A DNA stretch of 9,807 nucleotides from Verrucomicrobiota bacterium. GTDB taxonomy: Bacteria; Verrucomicrobiota; Verrucomicrobiia; Opitutales; Seribacteraceae. The DNA lies in contig JACNJI010000172.1 of assembly GCA_014382645.1 (NCBI GenBank), forward strand, positions 1-9,807. The letters are read 5' to 3'. This document shows, piece by piece, positions 1 through 5,747 of the stretch. Each line of letters starts with the position of its first letter. Within the stretch, counting starts at the first letter, position 1. Position numbers and translations under genes: made by a program. A model generated the notes under the pieces. It worked only from the letters and a program-made list of their open reading frames with translations. It made no database searches and was not told the DNA's origin.

Positions 1-24
1 TCCATAATCCAAAACCACATAAAA

Positions 25-1092
25 ATGGCTAACTTATTAAAACGACTCGGCGGAGCATGCCTCGCGGCAAGCATCGTTACCTTCTTCGCTACCTCTGCGG
101 TCGCCGAAGACCGAAAAGGACCACCACCCGAGAGACATGGCAAGCCCGAGGCTCGCCCCGGCGGTTCTTCCCATGGAAAAAGCTCTTCTTCCTCGTTGAG
201 AGATCGCTGGAACAAAATGAGCGAAAAGGAACGCGACCAAGCTCGCGAGAGAATGAAGGAATCCTGGGCTAAACGCATGCGAGAAGCCAAGGAACGCCAT
301 AGCCGAGATGGCGATCGTGACCATGGCGACCGTGATCATCGAGGTGACCACGACAAGCGCGACGCTCAACACGGCGGTTCTTCACACGGCAAACCCAGCG
401 GCGACCATGGGAAATCTCATGGCAAACCCGGCGACCATCAAGGCAAACCCGAAGCTCGCCAAGGTCATTCCTCTCATGGTCATTCCTCGATCCTTTCCCG
501 GATGAAAGACAAGTGGAACGGCATGAGCGAAAAGGAAAAAGACGCCGCACGCGATCGTATGCGGAGAGCAGGAGAAGCTTGGGGGCAACATCTTCGAGAA
601 CGTTTCTCCCAACACAAGTCCGGCGGCGACCACGGCAAACCAGCTCAAGCTAGACCCGGCGACCAGCATCGGGGTCCCTCTCACGCAGAAAAATCTCCGC
701 AACATCGACCAAGCCCAGCGCACGGCAACCCTCCCCACGCTAAGCCCGACGGTCAGCATCGCGGTCGACCCGATGGCCCCCCGCATCATGCAAGATCCGG
801 ATACCGCCACGGCGACCCCCGACACACGATTCCCTACAACCTTCATAACGGCGCACGCCGACCTCCACCACCTACCAACTCCGGTGACCGCCACGGCAAA
901 ACCCAACACGCTAGACCCGGTGGTCAGCATCGTGGCAGAGGCGGTCCTCCGGAATATGCTAGACCCGACGGACGCCACGGCAAACCTTCGCACGCTAAGC
1001 GAGGTGGACAGCATCGTGGCAGAGGCGGGCCTCCGCAACATGCGAGACCTAATTGCAAAAGGTGTGGCAAGCAGGGCTCAAAACGCAGATAG
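25..1092 (+). CDS. Secreted histidine-rich low-complexity protein with two DUF3106-like helical units
   Basis: The 355-residue product starts with a Sec signal peptide: basic MANLLKR, a hydrophobic stretch at residues 8-26, and a likely cut after AVA at 25-27. The mature chain is hydrophilic and biased to H, G, R, K, P and D; I count 35 His in 355 residues. Two related charged helical units stand out, at about 48-83 and 148-186. Each has SSHG, then a Trp and the core MSEKE(R/K), an R-x-R-M stretch and another Trp. This resembles the W-x(2)-(M/L)SxxER pattern of DUF3106-type proteins. The C-terminal third has Gly/His/Arg/Pro repeats, and the end carries a CxxC (C344, C347). Known His-rich exported proteins often bind Ni, Zn or Cu; metal binding here is inference. 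The start lies only 24 bases from the window edge, so its promoter is largely outside, and no Shine-Dalgarno is seen. An intrinsic terminator follows 29 bases after the stop. I recognise no named family for the whole protein. Confidence 0.8.
   Translation: MANLLKRLGGACLAASIVTFFATSAVAEDRKGPPPERHGKPEARPGGSSHGKSSSSSLRDRWNKMSEKERDQARERMKESWAKRMREAKERHSRDGDRDHGDRDHRGDHDKRDAQHGGSSHGKPSGDHGKSHGKPGDHQGKPEARQGHSSHGHSSILSRMKDKWNGMSEKEKDAARDRMRRAGEAWGQHLRERFSQHKSGGDHGKPAQARPGDQHRGPSHAEKSPQHRPSPAHGNPPHAKPDGQHRGRPDGPPHHARSGYRHGDPRHTIPYNLHNGARRPPPPTNSGDRHGKTQHARPGGQHRGRGGPPEYARPDGRHGKPSHAKRGGQHRGRGGPPQHARPNCKRCGKQGSKRR
925..1028 (+). repeat. Internal 84-base repeat unit in the His-rich gene
   Basis: A 20-base stretch at 925-944 (CAGCATCGTGGCAGAGGCGG) recurs exactly at 1009-1028. 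The period is 84 bases, or 28 codons, and it encodes GQHRGRGGPP twice with weaker similarity around it. Because the period is a multiple of three, the repeat can expand or contract without breaking the frame. Looser relatives (GQHRGRPDGPP near residues 243-253) suggest that the tail grew by tandem duplication. Confidence 0.75.
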
Positions 1093-1121
1093 ACTTCGAG
1101 AGTAATTTATCATTCAGCAAG

Positions 1122-1150
1122 AAAGCCCGCCTGTTGGCGGGCTTTTTTTT
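1122..1150 (+). terminator. Rho-independent terminator of the His-rich gene
   Basis: AAAGCCCGCC at 1122-1131 pairs perfectly with GGCGGGCTTT at 1136-1145 around a TGTT loop, and eight T residues run from 1143 to 1150. The stem is 10 bp with a 7-bp GC core. It lies 29 bases after the TAG stop of the upstream gene, the expected place for an intrinsic terminator. The poly-T is on the plus-strand side only, so it is oriented for the upstream gene and not for the convergent operon. Confidence 0.93.
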
Positions 1151-1445
1151 GCTCCGGAACAATCCGCTTATCCGAGGAGGATCTGAGAACTCCCAAAGGT
1201 TTCACAGCAACAGACCCATTTCTCAGAAAACGACAAGGCCAAGTCACTTAGCAAATCCGAGAACGAACAGGTGGTTCGAGGCCAAAGATTCGCAGCCTAT
1301 AAACCAACTCCAATTCGGGCTTTTCTTCAACCTGTCACAAGGTTTGGAAAAAAGGTAAAGACAAAGCAAAGCTCCGCTAAGTTAAAAGGATGGATCGACC
1401 CTGAAAAGCCGAATCGCTTTGTATATCGTTCCGCCTCAACCCTCT
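1151..1445. other. Convergent intergenic region, no gene seen
   Basis: About 295 bases lie between the terminator of the His-rich gene and the stop of the convergent operon. Open frames here have no recognisable domain, signal peptide or start context, and I call none of them. Two weak hairpins are visible: 1329-1344 (5-bp stem AACCT/AGGTT) and 1405-1420 (AAAGC/GCTTT with a 6-base loop). The second lies just past the operon's end and, read on the minus strand, is followed by one extra T. It could be a poor terminator, but the stem is only 5 bp. Confidence 0.5.
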
Positions 1446-2045
1446 TCAGCGAGCCGGTGGTGTCGGTCGGTGGTGGGGAGCATTCCTGGGTGGATCAATC
1501 GGCGGGAAGGGAGGCTTGCCGCCACGCACGGACCGACCAAGCACTCGATCCATAAAAGCTTTGCGCTCATGGGGAGGTAATCGCTGAAACTCGAGCATCT
1601 CCTTGTCGCGTTTCTTGGAAGGCAAGCTGTCCCAGTAACTACGAAGAGAATTCTGCTTGTGATGGAAATTTCGAAAAACCTCGCTTCGCCTCTGCAATGG
1701 GAGTTCGCGAAATCGTTTAAGGCGACGACGCATATCTTCACGATCCTCGGGAGACATCTTCTCCAACCGCTGTATGGTTTCTCGCATCAAGCGTAATTTT
1801 TCGGGAGGAGTGTCAAGCAAACGCCGGAGCATCTCGATTTGTTCACCACCCCGATCCGCAAGGGGGAAGTCGGATCTTGCTCCACGATGCTGCCTTTTAT
1901 CTTTCTCGGGATTGGTGTCACCTCCAATTGATGAATTTTTTCGGGATGAATGCGAAGGTCCCGACTTCTCCGCCATAGTTCGAGGAAGAATGCCCAAGGT
2001 AAAAGAAATGACTATGGCGGAAAGTGAGCGAGTGAGCATTTTCAT
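1446..2045 (-). CDS. Secreted charged helical protein, DUF3106-like, third gene of sigma operon
   Basis: The 199-residue product has an N-terminal signal sequence (MKMLTRSLSAIVISFTLGIL, likely cut after about residue 25, TMA/EK). A polar linker follows to about residue 65, then an Arg/Glu/Leu-rich helical region at about 68-170, then a Pro-rich tail ending HHRPTPPAR. The helical part repeats short units in which a Pro sits before a charged turn: TPPEKLR (79-85), MSPEDRE (97-103), LPSKKRD (141-147) and LPPHERK (156-162). This pattern, with a Trp at 138, resembles the DUF3106 family. From memory, DUF3106 proteins in Betaproteobacteria sit directly after a sigma factor and a DUF3619 gene, which matches this order. 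The start overlaps the upstream stop by four bases (ATGA), which fixes the start. Its function is unknown; a periplasmic effector or sensor partner of the sigma/anti-sigma pair is inference. Confidence 0.85.
   Translation of the reverse strand: MKMLTRSLSAIVISFTLGILPRTMAEKSGPSHSSRKNSSIGGDTNPEKDKRQHRGARSDFPLADRGGEQIEMLRRLLDTPPEKLRLMRETIQRLEKMSPEDREDMRRRLKRFRELPLQRRSEVFRNFHHKQNSLRSYWDSLPSKKRDKEMLEFQRLPPHERKAFMDRVLGRSVRGGKPPFPPIDPPRNAPHHRPTPPAR
2042..2045 (-). promoter_or_regulatory. ATGA stop/start overlap between membrane protein gene and DUF3106-like gene
   Basis: Read on the minus strand, ATGA contains the ATG of the third gene (2045-2043) and the TGA of the second (2044-2042). Such overlaps usually mean translational coupling by reinitiation. 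That would fix the stoichiometry of the membrane protein and the secreted protein. Confidence 0.85.
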
Positions 2046-2416
2046 AAGTCTTCCACATTTTCGGTCAACATGGCAAAGAGGTCAATTGTTTGCTCGTCGA
2101 TCAAAAGAGTTTCGTCGGCCAATGGTTCGGCAAGCAGAAGGATATCGTCGAGATAGAGCTGCTTTTCGGGAGATGCTACGGGAGACGAAAGTGGCTCTGT
2201 TTTTTCACTATGATTGAGAAAATTCGGCAAACACAAAGCCGCGACCAAACAGGCCGCAAGCGCGAGTGCCAAAGGGATGGGAAAGGAGAAGGACAAAGTT
2301 TGCCGGGGTTTCCGGATGTGACTTAGTGTCTGCTCGGTAAAAGCATGAGAGGGCACCCCCTCCTCATTGATCAAGAATCGATCAATCCGTTCGTCATTTT
2401 CAGATTCAGTTTTCAT
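2042..2416 (-). CDS. Small single-pass membrane protein, probable anti-sigma factor
   Basis: The chosen start gives 124 residues: a short charged cytoplasmic N-terminus (MKTESENDERIDRF, to about residue 44), one membrane segment at about 46-68 (FPIPLALALAACLVAALCLP), and an acidic C-terminal part at about 69-124. That part is rich in Leu, Asp and Glu (YLDDILLLAEPL, TENVEDL). By the positive-inside rule (IRKPRQ just before the membrane) the C-terminus should be periplasmic. There is no HxxxCxxC zinc anti-sigma motif, so it is not a classic ZAS protein. In layout and context it resembles DUF3619-type partners of sigma factors, though I cannot assign that family with certainty. A longer reading from 2479 is possible, but it would run 63 bases into the sigma gene and add a segment with no clear role. 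The ATGA overlap at 2413-2416 supports the shorter form. Anti-sigma function rests on position and topology. Confidence 0.82.
   Translation of the reverse strand: MKTESENDERIDRFLINEEGVPSHAFTEQTLSHIRKPRQTLSFSFPIPLALALAACLVAALCLPNFLNHSEKTEPLSSPVASPEKQLYLDDILLLAEPLADETLLIDEQTIDLFAMLTENVEDL
2413..2416 (-). promoter_or_regulatory. ATGA stop/start overlap between sigma factor and membrane protein genes
   Basis: On the minus strand ATGA holds the ATG of the membrane protein (2416-2414) and the TGA of the sigma factor (2415-2413). It decides the start of the second gene and implies coupled synthesis of the sigma factor and its probable inhibitor. Confidence 0.85.
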
Positions 2417-3057
2417 GATGATGTACGGTGCAGTTCGTCCAATGCCTTGCGTGCCTGTTGGCGTGCTCGGTGTATCCAAGTTTTCACTACGAATTCGGAC
2501 GCCTTCATTATGCCAGCGATCTCTTTGTAGGATAATTCTCTCTGGACTCGCAGCAACAAAGCGGTGCGATGAGCTTCAGGTAAGCGTTCGAGGCAAATTT
2601 CCAAGGCCTCCTCGATGTCATCCAAAGGATTTCGCCCCGGAGTAGACAGTTTCAATTCGGCAGGATCAACGATATCGATGGGTCGCCGCTCACGCCGCTT
2701 TATTTCGTCCAGTAATAGATTTCGGGCTATCGTAAAAAGATATGTGGCAAATTTTGCCGTAGGCTTATAGCGATGAGCGGAACCATGAAGCTTTATGAAA
2801 ACCTGCTGAGCCAATTCTTCGGAATCGGCATGGCTCCTCAACGAACGATGAAAAAAACGAAACAAAGGAATTTTCCATCTATCAATAAGGTTCGTGAGAG
2901 CAGTTTCATCCCCCGAGGCTACTCGATTCATAAGATCCGCCGACTCATCAACGGATACTTGGGAATCAATCGATTGCTCTCGTTCCACTTTCTTAGGAAT
3001 GGAACCAAAGAGACCGAGCAAGCTCACGGCACTCGAACTGTTTAAAGACAAAGTCAT
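2413..3057 (-). CDS. ECF-type RNA polymerase sigma-70 family factor
   Basis: The 214-residue product has the two-domain layout of group 4 (ECF) sigma factors. Region 2 spans about 41-124: DLMNRVASGDETAL, then SEELAQQVFIKL, then the region 2.3/2.4 signature KFATYLFTIARNLLLDEIKRR at 102-122. Region 4 spans about 148-208: LERLPEAHRTALLLR, the helix-turn-helix ELSYKEIAGIM, and VVKTWIHRARQQARKAL, which binds the -35 element. A linker rich in Pro and Asp joins them. Region 1.1 and region 3 are absent. The N-terminus carries about 40 residues ahead of region 2 (MTLSLNSSSAVSLLGLFG). This is longer than usual, so a start at the ATG for M43 cannot be excluded; I kept the first ATG because no better ribosome site is visible. 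It heads a coupled operon with a membrane protein and a secreted protein, which points to control by an envelope signal. Autoregulation from the upstream region is likely but not shown. Confidence 0.93.
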   Translation of the reverse strand: MTLSLNSSSAVSLLGLFGSIPKKVEREQSIDSQVSVDESADLMNRVASGDETALTNLIDRWKIPLFRFFHRSLRSHADSEELAQQVFIKLHGSAHRYKPTAKFATYLFTIARNLLLDEIKRRERRPIDIVDPAELKLSTPGRNPLDDIEEALEICLERLPEAHRTALLLRVQRELSYKEIAGIMKASEFVVKTWIHRARQQARKALDELHRTSS

Positions 3058-3102
3058 TCATCAGGTATAGAACGACGAGAAAGATAAGAAAGTTTCGGAG
3101 AA

Positions 3103-3167
3103 GGCAAAATTCATGACTGAAAGAGCAAGGCATTGTAACGGCATTTAAGAAATAGACGGCAAAATTC
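3103..3167. repeat. 10-base direct repeat in the divergent control region
   Basis: GGCAAAATTC occurs exactly at 3103-3112 and again at 3158-3167, start-to-start distance 55 bases; the match widens to GA-N-GGCAAAATTC. Both copies lie upstream of the sigma gene and in the same orientation. Paired sites like this could bind a regulator or form part of a promoter recognised by the operon's own sigma factor. The region is AT-rich, so chance is possible. Confidence 0.45.
3132..3162 (-). promoter_or_regulatory. Candidate housekeeping-type promoter of the sigma operon
   Basis: On the minus strand, TTGCCG (3162-3157) and TACAAT (3137-3132) are separated by 19 bases. The -10 box matches TATAAT at five of six positions; the -35 box matches at three and the spacer is slightly long. 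Transcription would begin near 3125 and leave a leader of about 70 bases. The -35 box lies within one copy of the direct repeat. Confidence 0.3.
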
Positions 3168-3212
3168 TCTTTTGAAAAGTTTTTAAGATGAACATGTAGA
3201 CTTGCTTGCTAG

Positions 3213-3232
3213 CGTTACATATCTAACGTAAC
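3213..3232. promoter_or_regulatory. Small inverted repeats upstream of the NHL-protein gene
   Basis: CGTTA at 3213-3217 is mirrored by TAACG at 3224-3228, and GTTAC at 3214-3218 by GTAAC at 3228-3232, giving overlapping dyads about 35-50 bases before the ATG at 3265. This is a plausible operator position for the plus-strand genes. The arms are only 5 bp, so the call is weak. Confidence 0.25.
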
Positions 3233-3264
3233 TCAAAACCTCTTTAACCCACAACTCCCTCATC

Positions 3265-4347
3265 ATGAAAAATAGACAAACTCTCTCTCGTCGCCACTTC
3301 ATTTCATCTGCAGCAACCGCTTCGATTGCAACTCCGATGATCTTGTCGGCAAAGAAAAGCCAATCCAAACAGCTGGTGATGGGAGAAGGCGAACACCGAT
3401 TCGAGGTACACCACGATTGGGCCCAGCTCCCCGACAAATTCACTTGGCAGACCACGCACAACGTCGCCGTGGACAAAGCGGGCAACGTTTACGTCATTCA
3501 TGAGGGTCGAGCCAACCTCAAAGATCATCCATCGATTTTCGTATTCGACCCGAACGGCAAGTTCGTCCGCGCCTTCGGCAACCAGTTCCAAGGTGGCGGG
3601 CATGGTCTGGAAGTGCGACAGGAGGGCAATGAGGAATTTCTCTATGTGTGCGCCTACCAGAACGTGAAGGCCTTCGCCAAGCTCACCCTCAAGGGAGAAA
3701 CGGTTTGGGAAAAATACGCCCCCATGGACAGTGGAGTCTACCGCAAGGACGAAGACACCGTTCGCGTAAAGCGTTGGGGACGCGACGCCTTCCTTCCGAC
3801 CAATTTCGCCTTTCTAGATGATGGAGGATTCCTGCTGGCCGACGGCTACGGTTCCTTCTGGATTCATCGCTATGACAAGGACGCCAACTGGGTGTCCAAG
3901 TTCGGTGGTCCGGGCAAGGGGGAAGGAAAATTCGCCACGCCGCACGGCATCTGGATCGACAGACGCCCCGGCCTCGATGAAAAAGTCGTCATCTGCGACC
4001 GAGCTCATGGCACCCTCCAACTACTGACTCTAGAGGGAAAGTATCTGGAAACCATCAAGGGATACGGCATGCCCGCCAACGTAGACACTTGGAAGAACCT
4101 CTTGCTGGTGCCCGAACTTCACGCCCGCGTCACCCTCCTGAACGAAAAGAACGAAGTTGTCGCCCACCTCGGCGACGACGTCGAGGGCGTGGTAAAGAAG
4201 AAAAAAGTATCCCGCGGCAACGCAAAGACTTGGGTCGACGGAAAGTTCGTCCACCCTCACGACGCCTGCTTCGGAGCCAACGGCGACATCTACGTCGCGG
4301 AGTGGGTTAGCACAGGTCGAGTTACCAAGCTGAAGAGACTATCATAA
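3265..4347 (+). CDS. Tat-exported NHL-repeat beta-propeller protein, peptidyl-amidoglycolate-lyase-like
   Basis: The 360-residue product starts with a twin-arginine signal: SRRHFI at residues 8-13, then a short Ala/Ser-rich hydrophobic stretch to about 29. The rest reads as NHL-type propeller blades. Typical blade strands include NVAVDKAGNVYVIHEG with FVFDPNGKFVRAFG (66-105), TNFAFLDDGGFLLADG (179-194), KFATPHGIWIDRR with GTLQLLTLEGKYLETI (222-264), and VHPHDACFGANGDIYVAEW (329-347). Conserved His in GGGHG (113), TPHG (227) and HPHD (330, 332) recall the metal-binding His of the lyase domain of peptidylglycine alpha-amidating enzymes. True lyase activity is not shown; such proteins are abundant and mostly uncharacterised in Verrucomicrobiota and Planctomycetota. 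The Tat signal suggests folding, perhaps with a metal, before export. It ends 16 bases before the aminopeptidase gene and is probably co-transcribed with it. No Shine-Dalgarno is visible. The protein looks complete. Confidence 0.9.
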   Translation: MKNRQTLSRRHFISSAATASIATPMILSAKKSQSKQLVMGEGEHRFEVHHDWAQLPDKFTWQTTHNVAVDKAGNVYVIHEGRANLKDHPSIFVFDPNGKFVRAFGNQFQGGGHGLEVRQEGNEEFLYVCAYQNVKAFAKLTLKGETVWEKYAPMDSGVYRKDEDTVRVKRWGRDAFLPTNFAFLDDGGFLLADGYGSFWIHRYDKDANWVSKFGGPGKGEGKFATPHGIWIDRRPGLDEKVVICDRAHGTLQLLTLEGKYLETIKGYGMPANVDTWKNLLLVPELHARVTLLNEKNEVVAHLGDDVEGVVKKKKVSRGNAKTWVDGKFVHPHDACFGANGDIYVAEWVSTGRVTKLKRLS

Positions 4348-4363
4348 CGTTAAACATAACCGA

Positions 4364-5650
4364 ATGCGCCACTTACCAATAAAGTCACAGCTATTCAAAG
4401 AGAACCGAAAACAACTCTCTGAGTTGCTCGTTGCAAAATCCTTAGCCGTCGTTAACGCCAACGACGTCTTGCCGACCAATGCCGACGGCAGTCTCGTCAT
4501 GCACCCGAATTCCGATTTGTTTTACCTCTCGGGGATCGAGCAAGAGGAGAGCATTCTTTTGCTCTTCCCCGATGCTTCCGACCCGAAATCACGAGAGGTT
4601 TTATTCGTAAGGGAACCGAACGAACATTTACAGATATGGGAAGGATACAAGCATTCCAAAGAAGATGCCCGTAAGATTTCGGGAATCCGAAACGTGAAAT
4701 GGATTTCGGAGTTCCCGGGACTGTTCCGTATCCTAATGTGCGAGGCGACAAGCGCCTACTTGAACTGCAACGAGCACAAGCGGGCTGGAGTCGAGGTGGA
4801 AACCCGTGACGACCGCTTCATTAATCAATGCAAACGCGATTACCCTCTGCAAAACTTTCGAAGGTTGGCGCCCCTGCTGCACGATCTGCGAGTAGTGAAG
4901 AACCCGGTGGAGATCGACTTGCTCAAGGAAGCCGTATCGATCACGGAGAAAGGTTTTCGACGCATATTGAAATTCGTAAAGCCCGGAGTAACGGAATACG
5001 AGGTGGAAGCGGAGTGGGCCCGAGAGTTCATTAGTAGAAGAGCAAAGTTCGCCTACTCTCCAATTATTGCATCCGGCAAAAACAATTGCGTTTTGCATTA
5101 TCTGCAAAACGACCAGACCTGCAAAAGCGGGCAACTTCTCTTGCTCGACGTGGGGGCTTGCTACGCCAACTACAACGCAGACCTCACCCGAACCATTCCG
5201 GTCAGCGGCAAGTTCACCCGCAGGCAAAAACAGGTGTACAATGCCGTCCTTCGCGTCATTCGCGCGAGCATTGCCGGAGCAACGGTGGGGAAACTGCATA
5301 GCGACTGGCAGAAAGAATCGGAGGACATGATGACCGAGGAGCTCCTCAAGCTTGGCTTGCTGAAGCCTGCTCAAGTGAAGAAGCAAACGGCTGATCGACC
5401 CGCTGCAAAAAAATATTTCATGCATGGACTGGGACACCCACTCGGTCTGGACGTTCACGACGTAGGCGACTCGACCAAGCCGTTCGAAGCCGGATGCGTA
5501 CTTACCGTGGAACCTGGAATTTACATACCCGAAGAAGGTTTCGGTGTTCGCCTTGAGGACGATATAGTAGTGACCAACGATGGCCCCGTAAACCTAATGG
5601 CCAAGACACCCATCGAGACGGATGAAATCGAAGCCATCATGAATCGGTAG
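4364..5650 (+). CDS. pepP: Xaa-Pro aminopeptidase (aminopeptidase P, M24B family)
   Basis: This dimetal peptidase removes an N-terminal residue that precedes proline. The 428 residues are near the usual length of PepP (about 440). The AMP_N domain covers about 1-160, including the typical HPNSDLFYLSGIEQEESILLL stretch in two parts at 47-67. The pita-bread catalytic domain runs from about 180 to the end. All five expected metal ligands can be placed: D262 in LLLDVGA, D273 in NADLTRT, H358 in HGLGHPLGLDVHD, E383 in TVEPGIYIP and E398 in VRLEDD. The further conserved His 354 and 365 of that motif are also present. There is no signal peptide, so it is cytoplasmic. It lies 16 bases after the NHL-protein gene and 97 bases before the sulfatase. 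The start has no clear Shine-Dalgarno, but it is the first in-frame ATG and gives a normal N-terminus. Co-transcription suggests a role in using imported peptides, which is inference. Confidence 0.95.
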   Translation: MRHLPIKSQLFKENRKQLSELLVAKSLAVVNANDVLPTNADGSLVMHPNSDLFYLSGIEQEESILLLFPDASDPKSREVLFVREPNEHLQIWEGYKHSKEDARKISGIRNVKWISEFPGLFRILMCEATSAYLNCNEHKRAGVEVETRDDRFINQCKRDYPLQNFRRLAPLLHDLRVVKNPVEIDLLKEAVSITEKGFRRILKFVKPGVTEYEVEAEWAREFISRRAKFAYSPIIASGKNNCVLHYLQNDQTCKSGQLLLLDVGACYANYNADLTRTIPVSGKFTRRQKQVYNAVLRVIRASIAGATVGKLHSDWQKESEDMMTEELLKLGLLKPAQVKKQTADRPAAKKYFMHGLGHPLGLDVHDVGDSTKPFEAGCVLTVEPGIYIPEEGFGVRLEDDIVVTNDGPVNLMAKTPIETDEIEAIMNR

Positions 5651-5702
5651 CCAACGAACCGCTTGCACTTTCGTCTACAGTAAACTTACCACATTTCCCA
5701 TT

Positions 5703-5717
5703 GAGAGAAACCCTCTC
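5703..5717. other. Small hairpin between aminopeptidase and sulfatase genes
   Basis: GAGAG at 5703-5707 pairs with CTCTC at 5713-5717 around AAACC and is followed by TTGATTTTC. The stem is short and the T run is broken, so at most it attenuates readthrough into the sulfatase gene. I see no stronger terminator in the 97-base gap. Confidence 0.25.
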
Positions 5718-5747
5718 TTGATTTTCAGTCCACTACCCACCGAGATC

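Noticed and set aside
382..1041. 219-codon open frame on the minus strand opposite the His-rich gene
   Set aside because: It mirrors the biased, GC-rich repeat sequence of the plus-strand gene, which has a signal peptide and its own terminator. The antisense product has no domain and no plausible start context.
1273..1279. GGTTCGA, resembling a tRNA T-loop
   Set aside because: The flanking bases do not form a T stem, and no anticodon, D or acceptor arms can be built around it.
1271..1555. Plus-strand open frame of 94 codons across the convergent gap
   Set aside because: It overlaps the end of the well-supported minus-strand DUF3106-like gene and has no signal, domain or ribosome site.
2417..2479. 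Upstream extension of the membrane protein gene to an ATG at 2479
   Set aside because: It would overlap the sigma factor coding sequence by 67 bases, whereas the ATG at 2416 forms a classic ATGA overlap, as at the next junction.
4733..5458. 241-codon minus-strand open frame inside the aminopeptidase gene
   Set aside because: It is fully opposite a complete M24 peptidase with all five metal ligands, and shows no recognisable motif of its own.
5718..5747. TTG start 30 bases upstream of the first sulfatase
   Set aside because: It adds ten residues before a well-formed signal peptide, and TTG is the weaker start codon.
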